DNA of 64,000 bases, from assembly GCA_039969355.1 (NCBI GenBank), contig JBDVOA010000029.1:124001-188000 (forward strand). The letters are read 5' to 3'. The position numbers and the translations under genes are program-made. Numbering within the stretch: the first letter of the stretch is position 1; the number at the start of each line of letters is the position of its first letter. The notes beneath the pieces are model-generated. The model had not been told where the DNA came from, ran no database searches, and worked only from the letters and a program-made list of their open reading frames with translations. Of this stretch, positions 53,236 to 61,056 are shown piece by piece. Source of the DNA: JL08 sp039969355. Its GTDB lineage: Bacteria; Pseudomonadota; Alphaproteobacteria; Rhodobacterales; Rhodobacteraceae.

Positions 53236-54494
53236 GCCCGGTTGTTTTCCTCACGACACTGTTCTTGTCAGTGCCCGTCGCAATTGTTCTGGTTGTCACT
53301 GCGATCTGGTACATCTGGGAAAGCGGTAACACGATCCTTTACGACAGTTTTGCACAAAAGATGTTTGCCGGACTCGAGAATTATGGCCTGCTCGCCATCC
53401 CGCTATTCATGCTAACCGGAGAGTTGATGAACGAAGGCGGCATGACCCGTCGCCTGATCGCGCTTGCGCGGGTTTTTGTTGGCGGGTTTCGTGGTGGGCT
53501 GGCGTATATCAACCTTCTGGCCAATATGTTTATGGCAGCCATCATCGGCTCCGCCACCGCGCAGATTGCAGTTATGTCGCGCGCCATGGTGCCCGCAATG
53601 GAGGAAGAGGGATATGACAAGGGCTTTGCCGCTGCGACCACTGCGGCAGGCGGCTTACTTGCCCCGGTGATTCCCCCCTCCATGATGTTCGTCATTTTTG
53701 GTGTGCTGGCGCAAATCCCGATCGGAAATATGTTCATCGCTGGGATTATCCCCGGACTTTTGCTCGCCATTGCCTTTGCATTGGTTATTACACTGATCGG
53801 CTGGTCACAGGAATTTCCAAAAGGTAGTTGGATGTCGCGCGGGGAGGCCGCCTCTGCATTGATCGCAGCGCTGCCTGCCATGTTAGTACCGCTTGCGATC
53901 ATTGGAGGGATACTTTTTGGCATTGCGACACCGACGGAGTCTGCTGCAATCGCCTCGCTCATCGCCTTTTTGGTTGGCTGGTTGGGTTACCGCGACCTGA
54001 ACCCCAGAGTTCTCGGCAAAATGTTCAAGCGGACGGCGGCAAATGCCTCGATGATCCTGTTCATGATTGCGGCGGCGAGCGTGTTCGGATGGGTTATTAT
54101 CTATGAGGAACTTCCGCAGAAACTGGCAGGGCTGATCACTTCCGTCACGTCAGACCCGTTCGTCTTTCTTCTGATCGTAAATGCGGCACTGCTTCTGGTC
54201 GGCATGGTGATAGATGGAATCGCAGCGATCATTCTAATCACGCCGATCTTGCTGCCGATCGCGACCGGGTCTTATGACATCAGCCCCTATCAGTTTGGCA
54301 TCGTAGCATGCTTGAATCTCGTGCTTGGGCTACTTACACCTCCGGTTGGTATCGGACTGTATATCGCTTCTTCCATGAGCGGTACAAAACCGGGATCCAT
54401 ATTGACGTCGCTCTGGCCGTTTCTGATTGCTGTAGCTGCGATACTTATTCTGCTGAGCTATTTCCCAATATTGTCGACTTATCTGACCTCTTGA
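53232..54494 (+). CDS. TRAP transporter large permease (DctM type)
   Basis: The 420-residue protein has about 12 transmembrane segments and the DctM signatures GLLAIPLFMLTGELMNEGGM, GGLLAPVIPPSMMFVIFGV and a late LLTPPVGIGLYIAS. It is the Na+-coupled translocating subunit that receives substrate from the binding protein at 51664-52638. The start overlaps dctQ by 4 nt. It ends the cluster; no clear terminator follows. Confidence 0.95.
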   Translation: MSPVVFLTTLFLSVPVAIVLVVTAIWYIWESGNTILYDSFAQKMFAGLENYGLLAIPLFMLTGELMNEGGMTRRLIALARVFVGGFRGGLAYINLLANMFMAAIIGSATAQIAVMSRAMVPAMEEEGYDKGFAAATTAAGGLLAPVIPPSMMFVIFGVLAQIPIGNMFIAGIIPGLLLAIAFALVITLIGWSQEFPKGSWMSRGEAASALIAALPAMLVPLAIIGGILFGIATPTESAAIASLIAFLVGWLGYRDLNPRVLGKMFKRTAANASMILFMIAAASVFGWVIIYEELPQKLAGLITSVTSDPFVFLLIVNAALLLVGMVIDGIAAIILITPILLPIATGSYDISPYQFGIVACLNLVLGLLTPPVGIGLYIASSMSGTKPGSILTSLWPFLIAVAAILILLSYFPILSTYLTS

Positions 54495-54805
54495 GCCGAC
54501 AGATGTGTGATTTACGAAGAGGGCGACCAAGGCAATCAACAATCTGGCAGGCCGGCCTCACAAACTTCAGCATGTGCCAAGGTGGCGTCAAAGCCGGAAT
54601 TTATCATTGCCTGGTTAGTGTAAACTCTGACCCCAGCAAAAAATTGCAATCGCTCTTTCGTTGACACCGCCGAATAAAGACCGGGTACCAAACGTTGCCA
54701 AGGTTTATGGCCACATCGTCGTTAGCAACGCAGTGCTTGCGCGCGAATGCGGGCCAGAAGAACTGGGCAGAACTCGCAACTGCTTTTACAACGGGACCAA
54801 GCGCT
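54495..54805. other. Gene-free region carrying a copy of a response-regulator fragment
   Basis: About 310 bp without a credible gene. It contains 26 bases (54738-54763) identical to part of the response-regulator gene at 56918-56943. Read on the minus strand around this block, one frame gives PVLLARIRAQ, as in the regulator, but stops follow soon after. The rest of the region shows no recognisable similarity by eye to the regulator. It may be a decayed duplication or recombination scar. Confidence 0.45.
54738..54763. repeat. 26-bp direct repeat, copy 1
   Basis: Identical over 26 bases to 56918-56943; the flanking bases differ on both sides. This copy is intergenic. An exact match of this length 2.2 kb apart is very unlikely by chance, so common origin by duplication or gene conversion is inferred. 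Confidence 0.85.
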
Positions 54806-55753
54806 TTAGTGGTGGTTGTTTTTTTGTCGAGCGGAACCGCGCAGAACCCGTGCCCACTGCTTGTCATAGACGAATCCCCAGTCCATCGGAAATTGTCGGC
54901 AAAACTGCTCCAGACCACTGACATAGGCTTGCGTTGTTTTGATCTGGCAATCGGTTTTGATTGCGTCGCCAATATGAAGCGTTAGTGCTTCGGGCGACTG
55001 TTCGACCATTGCCGGCAGAATCGGAGCGTTGCATTTTTCCGCGAAACGGGCTGGCCACCCGACAAATCCTACCGGCTGACCAAAGGCAACGGCCCGGATC
55101 GTATCAGTGTCCTTATTGACCGGAGCATTCTCGGGCGGTGCTTTACTGATCCGGTCGACAATGCCAACCACAATTTTACCCTGTCGCATCGCCCTGATCA
55201 CCGCGCGCGCGACCACCAAATCGCTGCTGTAGCGCACATCCAGCAACTCGCAGCCGATATGCGCGTAGTAGGGCCTTTGAGTTTTTGCGCGGGATTCTTT
55301 CGCTGGCCCGCGCATTAGCATCAAAGTTGGATAGCGAGCAGCTAGGCCCCGCACCATCAAAACCGAACCATGGCAATGTGGCACTACCAACACGACGCCG
55401 GACTGGTCCTTTAGCAGCGCATCAAGCCGGGCTTGATCTGGGATTCGCAGCAGACTGTCAATCTCGTCCGTCCGGCCCAAACGCAACAACTCCATGCGCT
55501 TCAAGGCTTGGGTGAACCGAACAACAAAACCGCGGTAAAGTCGACGTGGCGGGCCCTCCATGACAGCGCATGAAAAATCGGACGCTGTTCCCCGTAACGG
55601 ACTGCCCGGCAGTATATATGCAATCCACAAAAAAGCGCGCACCAAAGCGTACCCAACATCCTGAACCGGTTTGGGTGCTGTGGCGATACCTTTGGTCAAT
55701 GGATCAACTGCGAACCAGATACGATCCTTGAACTGCCTGAAACTAAGCCCCAA
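54806..55753 (-). CDS. LPLAT/LpxL-like acyltransferase-family protein, catalytic acid missing
   Basis: The 315-residue protein follows the LpxL/HtrB-type layout: hydrophobic segment (VRAFLWIAYILPG), then GVVLVVPHCHGSVLMVRGL, KIVVGIVDRIS and AFGQPVGFVGWPARFAEKCNAPILPAMVE, where substrate and product-channel motifs are expected. The HX4D/E catalytic dyad is not intact: H126 is followed at +5 by Val131, and H128 has no acid at the right distance. It may be inactive, use another acid, or acylate via a changed mechanism. It sits next to an unusual gene-free region. Confidence 0.7.
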   Translation of the reverse strand: MGLSFRQFKDRIWFAVDPLTKGIATAPKPVQDVGYALVRAFLWIAYILPGSPLRGTASDFSCAVMEGPPRRLYRGFVVRFTQALKRMELLRLGRTDEIDSLLRIPDQARLDALLKDQSGVVLVVPHCHGSVLMVRGLAARYPTLMLMRGPAKESRAKTQRPYYAHIGCELLDVRYSSDLVVARAVIRAMRQGKIVVGIVDRISKAPPENAPVNKDTDTIRAVAFGQPVGFVGWPARFAEKCNAPILPAMVEQSPEALTLHIGDAIKTDCQIKTTQAYVSGLEQFCRQFPMDWGFVYDKQWARVLRGSARQKNNHH

Positions 55754-56437
55754 TTCTGCCTCGCATCTTTTTTCCTATATCAGATTGCCAACTGTTGCAG
55801 CTGAGAACGAAATCTCACCGAAAACCGGGGATTGACCCGGCCGTGTCGATTAGAAAGGTTAGGTATTCCAATGCCTCTGAAACGGCAACCAGAATTGGCA
55901 TTTGGACCCCAGCTTCTTAGCGCACTGGCGATGTCGCCCGTCTGGATGCAAGCCAATTGAGAGACTTCGTCCTTGGCTTTGCGATGCCATTTGGGGCCAC
56001 AGCGCAGCATTGTAGTTGTTCGAAGTTCTCGTCGCGGAGGCCCGCTCGACCGGGCTTCGCTCCTTTTTTTTGCCGAATTTCATCGAAACGACTGCATTCC
56101 CATTTTTGCCGAGTAGATCAGCTTAGTTGGCGAGACGGCTACAGGCCCATTGATATTCGCTGGAGTCGGCTAATTTGTTTGTCTGCCACTCCTCCTTGCC
56201 TTTCGGGTCGAGGAGCCAAATAGCTAACGCGATTTGGTGCTGCCTTATCTTAAGCATCCCTCGGACGCCACTTAGTCACCCTGCTATTAGCTATCTCTCA
56301 GTTTCGTGGCGAATGGCCGGTTCAAAACAAATACCCAACTACTTTTACTCGCGAAAACAATGACTTCCGCCCGCGTATAGCAACAATATCTCGCTTTAGA
56401 CTAAGAACTGGAAATGGCTCGCGGCGCTAGTTCAATG

Positions 56438-56473
56438 TTGGTTTTTTGATCCAGATCTCGATCAAAAAACCAA
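56438..56473. repeat. Perfect 14-bp inverted repeat around GATC/AGATCT
   Basis: TTGGTTTTTTGATC (56438-56451) and GATCAAAAAACCAA (56460-56473) are exact reverse complements. They enclose an 8-base spacer that itself contains AGATCT, so three GATC sites fall within 13 bp. It is AT-rich in the arms, unlike a usual terminator stem. It lies beyond the terminator of the response-regulator gene. Confidence 0.8.
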
Positions 56474-56496
56474 TCCTACCAGGTATCTCCTCCGCA

Positions 56497-56527
56497 CAAA
56501 AAAGACCGGGCACGAGGCCCGGCCAAG
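56497..56527 (-). terminator. Rho-independent terminator of the response-regulator gene
   Basis: CCGGGC (56506-56511) and GCCCGG (56517-56522) form a GC-rich stem with a 5-base loop. On the minus strand the stem is followed by TCTTTTTT. It lies about 65 bp beyond the stop codon at 56590 of the response-regulator gene, in the right orientation. Confidence 0.8.
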
Positions 56528-56589
56528 TCCAACAGGGAGGTGCATGTCTTAACCCGGACATGCGCGGGGTTCGGAAAATTCTGAGAAGA

Positions 56590-57276
56590 TCAGGCTGCTA
56601 ATCTGTAGCCACCGGATTCTGTCACCAGCAGGCGGGCATTGGATGGATCCGGTTCAATCTTCTGACGTAACCGGTAAATATGCGTTTCGAGAGTGTGCGT
56701 CGTGACACCGGCGTTGTAGCCCCAAACCTCGTGCAGCAGCACGTCACGGGCAACCACACCGTCCGTGGAGCGATATAGAAATTTGAGGATGTTCGTCTCT
56801 TTTTCGGTCAAACGAATTTTGCGATCTTCATCGGTCACAAGCATCTTCATCGCGGGTTTGAATGTATACGGACCAAGTGCAAAGACCGCATCTTCAGATT
56901 GCTCGTGCTGACGTAGCTGCGCGCGAATGCGGGCCAGAAGAACCGGAAATTTGAAGGGTTTTGACACATAATCGTTGGCCCCTGCATCAAGGCCGAGAAT
57001 GGTATCAGAGTCGCTGTCGTGTCCTGTCAGCATCAGAATAGGGCTTTTGACACCTTGCTTGCGCATCCGACGGCACAACTCTCGACCGTCTGTATCTGGC
57101 AACCCAACATCAAGGATCACCAAATCATAAAGCGCTTCTTTCGCCCGTTCTATTGCCTGAACACCGCTATCGGCTTCAAAAACGTCGAAATCTTCCGTCA
57201 TGACCAGTTGTTCGCTCAGCGCGTCGCGCAGATCGTCGTCATCATCAACCAGAAGTATCTTCTTGAGTTGTGCCAT
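56590..57276 (-). CDS. OmpR/PhoB-family response regulator (orphan)
   Basis: The 228-residue protein has a receiver domain with acidic pocket DDDD (residues 11-14), phospho-acceptor Asp in LVILDVGLPDTDGREL and Lys in DYVSKPFKFP. A C-terminal winged helix with THTLETHIYRLRQKIEPDP follows, the OmpR type. ATG 57276 has GGAG 7 nt upstream; a longer frame is unconserved. No histidine kinase gene is nearby, so the partner is elsewhere. Transcription ends at the terminator 56497-56527. Confidence 0.92.
   Translation of the reverse strand: MAQLKKILLVDDDDDLRDALSEQLVMTEDFDVFEADSGVQAIERAKEALYDLVILDVGLPDTDGRELCRRMRKQGVKSPILMLTGHDSDSDTILGLDAGANDYVSKPFKFPVLLARIRAQLRQHEQSEDAVFALGPYTFKPAMKMLVTDEDRKIRLTEKETNILKFLYRSTDGVVARDVLLHEVWGYNAGVTTHTLETHIYRLRQKIEPDPSNARLLVTESGGYRLAA
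56918..56943. repeat. 26-bp direct repeat, copy 2 (inside the response-regulator gene)
   Basis: Identical to 54738-54763. On the minus strand it encodes the LLARIRAQ segment at the end of the receiver domain, so this copy is the likely source and the intergenic copy the derivative. Confidence 0.85.
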
Positions 57277-57436
57277 AGCGTGTCTCCTTGCTGTTGAGAA
57301 ACAGATGAGTTCGCAATCAGAAATGCGCAAGATTTGCTGCAATTCTCTCACGCCCTCGTGTAGGGACGGGGCCGAATGTTTCATCTTATTGCATCAAAGG
57401 CTACATATTGATGTGTTTCTGCACTAAAGAATCCAA

Positions 57437-58531
57437 ATGAGCTTTGCGCCCGACATAATCGAACTCTTGGCCCGCGCCCGCGCTGATCTGCGTATGGGCG
57501 TGCCTGTGATTTTGTCTGATGAAAAAGCGAATGCGGTGCTTGTCATGGCCGCCGAAACTCTTGACGCCCAGCGGTTGGCTGATTTGCGTGCTCTCGGCGG
57601 TGCGCCGGTTCTTGCGGTAACTGCACGCCGGGCTGAGACCCTGAAGGCGCGGGCATATGATGGCGACCTAGCAAGAATTGCATTGCCCCCTGATGCGGGA
57701 TTGCCGTGGGTTCTTGGCGTTGCTGATCCGGCTGATGATCTGAAATCACCAATGAAAGGCCCCTTGATTTCAGCGCGCGAGGGGGATGCCGACCTGCATC
57801 GCGCGGCTTTGACACTTACCAAAACCGCGCGGCTTCTGCCCGCTGCGTTGGTATTGGCGTTGGCAGATGCTGCCGAATTTGCGGCTCAAAATCAACTTAC
57901 GCACCTGCCTATCGCACTGGCCGCTCCGATACTTGCTCAGTCTAGTCCACTGCATCCGGTCGTCAGTGCGCGCCTTCCATTGGATGTATCTTCGGCAGGT
58001 CGGTTGCATGTGTATCGCCCGGCAGATGGCGGTGAAGAGCACTATGCCATCGAGATCGGCCGCCCGGATCGCAACAGCCCCGTCCTCGCACGCCTCCATT
58101 CGGCGTGTTTTACAGGCGATTTGATGGGCAGCCTTAAATGTGACTGCGGCCCACAGCTACGCGGTGCCCTTGCACAGATGGGCACGGAAGGCGCTGGCAT
58201 TTTGTTGTATCTCAATCAAGAGGGGCGTGGCATTGGCCTTGCCAATAAGATGAGAGCATATTCGCTGCAGGATCAGGGATTTGATACCGTAGAGGCGAAC
58301 CACAGACTGGGTTTTGAAGACGACGAACGTGATTTCCGCCTTGGCGCTGATATTCTGAAGTCTATGGGCTTTTCATCTGTGCGATTGCTGACGAACAATC
58401 CTGCCAAGGTAAAATCGATGGAAAGTACCGGTATCAAAGTCGCTGAGCGGGTGCCCCTGAAAGTTGGTGAGACTGCGGAAAACCGCGCTTATCTGGCAAC
58501 CAAGGCCAAGAAGTCCGGACATATTCTGTGA
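57437..58531 (+). CDS. ribA: GTP cyclohydrolase II with degenerate RibB-like N-terminal domain
   Basis: RibA performs the first step of riboflavin synthesis. The C-terminal half of the 364-residue protein has the zinc cysteines in SACFTGDLMGSLKCDCG and the catalytic region NQEGRGIGLANKMRAYSLQ. The N-terminal ~180 residues resemble a DHBP synthase domain: VILSDEKANAVLVMAAETL aligns with the RibB acidic loop (DDEDRENEGD), but the metal-binding acids are replaced. It is therefore probably not bifunctional. The stop overlaps the next gene. Confidence 0.93.
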   Translation: MSFAPDIIELLARARADLRMGVPVILSDEKANAVLVMAAETLDAQRLADLRALGGAPVLAVTARRAETLKARAYDGDLARIALPPDAGLPWVLGVADPADDLKSPMKGPLISAREGDADLHRAALTLTKTARLLPAALVLALADAAEFAAQNQLTHLPIALAAPILAQSSPLHPVVSARLPLDVSSAGRLHVYRPADGGEEHYAIEIGRPDRNSPVLARLHSACFTGDLMGSLKCDCGPQLRGALAQMGTEGAGILLYLNQEGRGIGLANKMRAYSLQDQGFDTVEANHRLGFEDDERDFRLGADILKSMGFSSVRLLTNNPAKVKSMESTGIKVAERVPLKVGETAENRAYLATKAKKSGHIL

Positions 58532-59022
58532 CCACACACGACATGGTGTTGACGGGTTTTGGGCTTCGATTTCAAGGCACTACCTATCCCTGCAGTGTCG
58601 GCAAAGGTGGAATTACGCGAGACAAAAAGGAAGGGGACGGCGCGACACCCAGCGGGATACATCGTGTTGTCGGAATATTGTACCGGCCAGACCGTATGTC
58701 CCAACCAACTGAGTGGGCGGTGCCTATCAGAGTTGGCGACCTGTGGTCAGATGATCCATCAGCTCCAGATTATAATAACATGGTCAGGTCACCTTATCTG
58801 TTTAGCCATGAGCGGCTCTTCAGAGCCGATCCGCTTTACGATCTGGTGATTCTGACCGACTGGAATTGGCCCGTAGCGACTCCGAGACGGGGCTCAGCGA
58901 TATTCATCCATCAATGGCGCAGACCTCGATTTCCTACCGAAGGTTGCCTCGCGCTAGGCCGAACTCACCTGCAACAGATCGCACGGGTGATCACGCCAGA
59001 GACCAGGCTAATTATAAGATAA
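58528..59022 (+). CDS. L,D-transpeptidase (YkuD) family protein
   Basis: The 164-residue protein ends with the YkuD catalytic motif: His in IFIHQWRRPRFPTEGCLALG and Cys in EGCLALG. KEGDGATPSGIH lies in the first half and is typical of a short single-domain YkuD/ErfK type. No signal peptide is seen; the GTG start overlaps the ribA stop by 4 nt. It may modify peptidoglycan cross-links, but export is unclear. Confidence 0.83.
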   Translation: MTTHDMVLTGFGLRFQGTTYPCSVGKGGITRDKKEGDGATPSGIHRVVGILYRPDRMSQPTEWAVPIRVGDLWSDDPSAPDYNNMVRSPYLFSHERLFRADPLYDLVILTDWNWPVATPRRGSAIFIHQWRRPRFPTEGCLALGRTHLQQIARVITPETRLIIR

Positions 59023-59052
59023 ACAACGGTTATTCAGGCTGATTGCTTCAAG

Positions 59053-59712
59053 TCAGGTTGGATTTGCGGCGCGTTGACCAAATATTGCCGATCCAACGCG
59101 AACATGGGTCGCACCCAAAGCGATGGCCTGTTCAAAATCGCTACTCATGCCCATCGATAACCCAGACAATCCATTTCGGGCTGCAATGTCCGACAAAAGG
59201 GAAAAATGAGGTGAAGGGTCCACGCTCGCAGGCGGGATACACATCAACCCAACCACGGGCAGATCAAGAGACAGGCAGTCAGAAATGAACGGATCGGCGT
59301 CCTCAGGCATCACGCCTGCTTTCTGTGGTTCTTTGCCTGTATTGATCTGGAGAAATATATCAGGACATGCGCCAGTTTCCTGCGCGAGGCGAGAGATCGT
59401 TTTTGCCAGCTTGGGTCGATCAACGGAATGGATCGCCTGAAACAATTCCATCGCGGATCGGGTCTTATTAGTTTGCAGCGGGCCAATGAGGTGTAATTCA
59501 ACCCCATCAAACCGGGCACGGAACTCGGGCCATTTGCCCAACGCTTCCTGAACACGGTTTTCGCCAAAGATACGGTGACCTTCGTCCAAAACTGACTCGA
59601 CCCGGGCATTGGGCTGAACCTTGGAAACTGCAATCAACTTAACGTCGCCCGGAGTACGGCCAGCGGTATTTTCAGCAGCCCGGATGCGGGCCACAACTTC
59701 TGTCAGAGCCAT
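59053..59712 (-). CDS. YggS/PLPBP family PLP-binding protein
   Basis: The 219-residue protein of PLP homeostasis has the PLP lysine in VKLIAVSKVQP, then GHRIFGENRVQEALGKWPE, LHLIGPLQTNK, and the phosphate-binding GLSMGMSSDFEQAIALGATHVRVG end. It is a single gene, downstream of the porin terminator and convergent with the L,D-transpeptidase gene. Confidence 0.94.
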   Translation of the reverse strand: MALTEVVARIRAAENTAGRTPGDVKLIAVSKVQPNARVESVLDEGHRIFGENRVQEALGKWPEFRARFDGVELHLIGPLQTNKTRSAMELFQAIHSVDRPKLAKTISRLAQETGACPDIFLQINTGKEPQKAGVMPEDADPFISDCLSLDLPVVGLMCIPPASVDPSPHFSLLSDIAARNGLSGLSMGMSSDFEQAIALGATHVRVGSAIFGQRAANPT

Positions 59713-59763
59713 ATATCCACCCTCTTTGCTTTGAGATCAAAGATAACATCGCGCGACAAAAGA

Positions 59764-59790
59764 AAAGGGGCAAGCCCGAAGGCCTGCCCC
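59764..59790 (-). terminator. Rho-independent terminator downstream of the porin gene
   Basis: GGGGCAAGCC (59767-59776) pairs with GGCCTGCCCC (59781-59790), with one mismatch. On the minus strand the stem is followed by TTTTCTTTTG. It lies 28 bp past the porin stop, separating it from yggS. Confidence 0.85.
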
Positions 59791-59817
59791 AAAATTCATC
59801 AGGTTGTTTCTGTCAAC

Positions 59818-60771
59818 TTAGAAGTTGAACTGAACACCCAAGTCAGCCACTGCGTTTTGTGCTGAAGCTTCTTGACCAATCATACCTTTGATCGCAACAC
59901 CGCCACCGAGATCGTGGACAACACCAAGACCCCAGTTGAAATCACCAACGTCACCGTCAGCCAGCGATACTTGGATCTGAGTTGCTGCACCAACGTCAAC
60001 CGCACCGGACATACCGTAGGATGTGTTATCACCAGGGATGCTATCGTCTTGTGCAAGGAAGAATGCCAGGTCAACGATACCCAATGTACCACCAACGGTC
60101 AGCACAGTACCTTTAAGCTTGCCACCGCCGTCATCTTTGCTGTTGGCATAACCCAATGCAACTGTCCAGTCGCTGAAGGTATAGGCAACGTGGAGCGAGT
60201 AGTTCTCTGTGTCACTACCAGTCGCAGTCACACCAGTCCCAACGAAAGCTCCATCGTTGTCTTGGTCGTAAGCACCCAAGATCTGGAAGTCAGCAACATT
60301 GTACTGGAAGCGAACGCCGTTGTCGCCGGTACCAGTTGATGTGTAACCATTGTTCGGACCTGCGTAGTTGCCATACTGACCAACTTTGCCGATAAGGCCT
60401 GGCTCGTAGCCGTAGAAGTTAGGCAGATCATCGATCGCATCAGAGATGTTACCGACTTGCATTTGGAAGCCTTCGTAACCGGCAGAGAAACGTGCGCCGT
60501 TAAAGTCTGCGCCATTCGCTGTGCCGTCTGCATTTTCGTTTGCTTCCGCACGGAAACGTGCACCAAATACAACGCCACCGTCTGTTTCAGCGGATGCGTC
60601 CATTTGCAGCCGCAGGCGGCTTTCAATGTTTGTATCGGAGATGTTTGGATCCGTGCTGCGATCTTCTTCGTATTGCAGACCGAAACGGCCGTAACCGCCC
60701 CAGGTCACTTCAGCCGCTGCCATGCCGGCTGTCGCGACCAGAGCGGTTGTTGCAAAGAGAACCTTTTTCAT
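59818..60771 (-). CDS. Gram-negative porin (Porin_4 type)
   Basis: The 317-residue outer-membrane beta-barrel has a signal peptide MKKVLFATTALVATAGMAAA and the opening EVTWGGYGRFGLQYEE, repeated beta-strand patterns with aromatic residues, and a C-terminal phenylalanine (DLGVQFNF) expected for barrel assembly. A downstream Tyr/Asp-rich loop resembles the constriction loop. It is the abundant Rhodobacterales type porin. The 285 bp upstream (60772-61056) hold no gene. Confidence 0.94.
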   Translation of the reverse strand: MKKVLFATTALVATAGMAAAEVTWGGYGRFGLQYEEDRSTDPNISDTNIESRLRLQMDASAETDGGVVFGARFRAEANENADGTANGADFNGARFSAGYEGFQMQVGNISDAIDDLPNFYGYEPGLIGKVGQYGNYAGPNNGYTSTGTGDNGVRFQYNVADFQILGAYDQDNDGAFVGTGVTATGSDTENYSLHVAYTFSDWTVALGYANSKDDGGGKLKGTVLTVGGTLGIVDLAFFLAQDDSIPGDNTSYGMSGAVDVGAATQIQVSLADGDVGDFNWGLGVVHDLGGGVAIKGMIGQEASAQNAVADLGVQFNF

Positions 60772-61056
60772 AGTTTTTCCCTCGGTTTCAAAAATTAAGC
60801 CCAAACCGGGGAATCCGGTGAGGGTATGAATGTGTCTTTCGCTCTTTCTGGCCCTCTTTGGCAAGGATTGGGCGCACTGCAAGCAAAGAGACGTCACGGA
60901 TGATGCAGCTTTGCCACAGTCGTAAATCCGGACCCATTGCCTCTTTTTTCAGTCCGCCACACGCAACTGACGATGAAAAGCCCAAGCGACATAAGTCTTG
61001 CCCCCTTTCGGCGGCTTGGGTAGGACGGTAATGATACGAAGTATGGGACACGCAGA

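Larger units (their letters stand above)
55754..56589. other. 836-bp gene-free, hairpin-rich region
   Basis: No reading frame here shows a recognisable product, and several overlapping short frames are unconvincing. It contains a GC-rich hairpin followed by T7 near 56035-56070 (GCCCG/CGGGC), a CTCCTC/GAGGAG hairpin at 56189-56215, a perfect 14-bp inverted repeat at 56438-56473 and a terminator at 56497-56527. It could hold a small RNA or be the remnant of an inserted element. No transposase fragment was recognised. Confidence 0.5.

Noticed and set aside
54604..54972. 122-codon minus-strand open frame containing part of the 26-bp repeat
   Set aside because: The frame overlaps the LPLAT gene out of register, and the repeat is not in the frame that gives the regulator-like peptide.
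55780..56223. Several overlapping short open frames in the gene-free region
   Set aside because: None has a recognisable domain or good start context; stop codons cut all frames.
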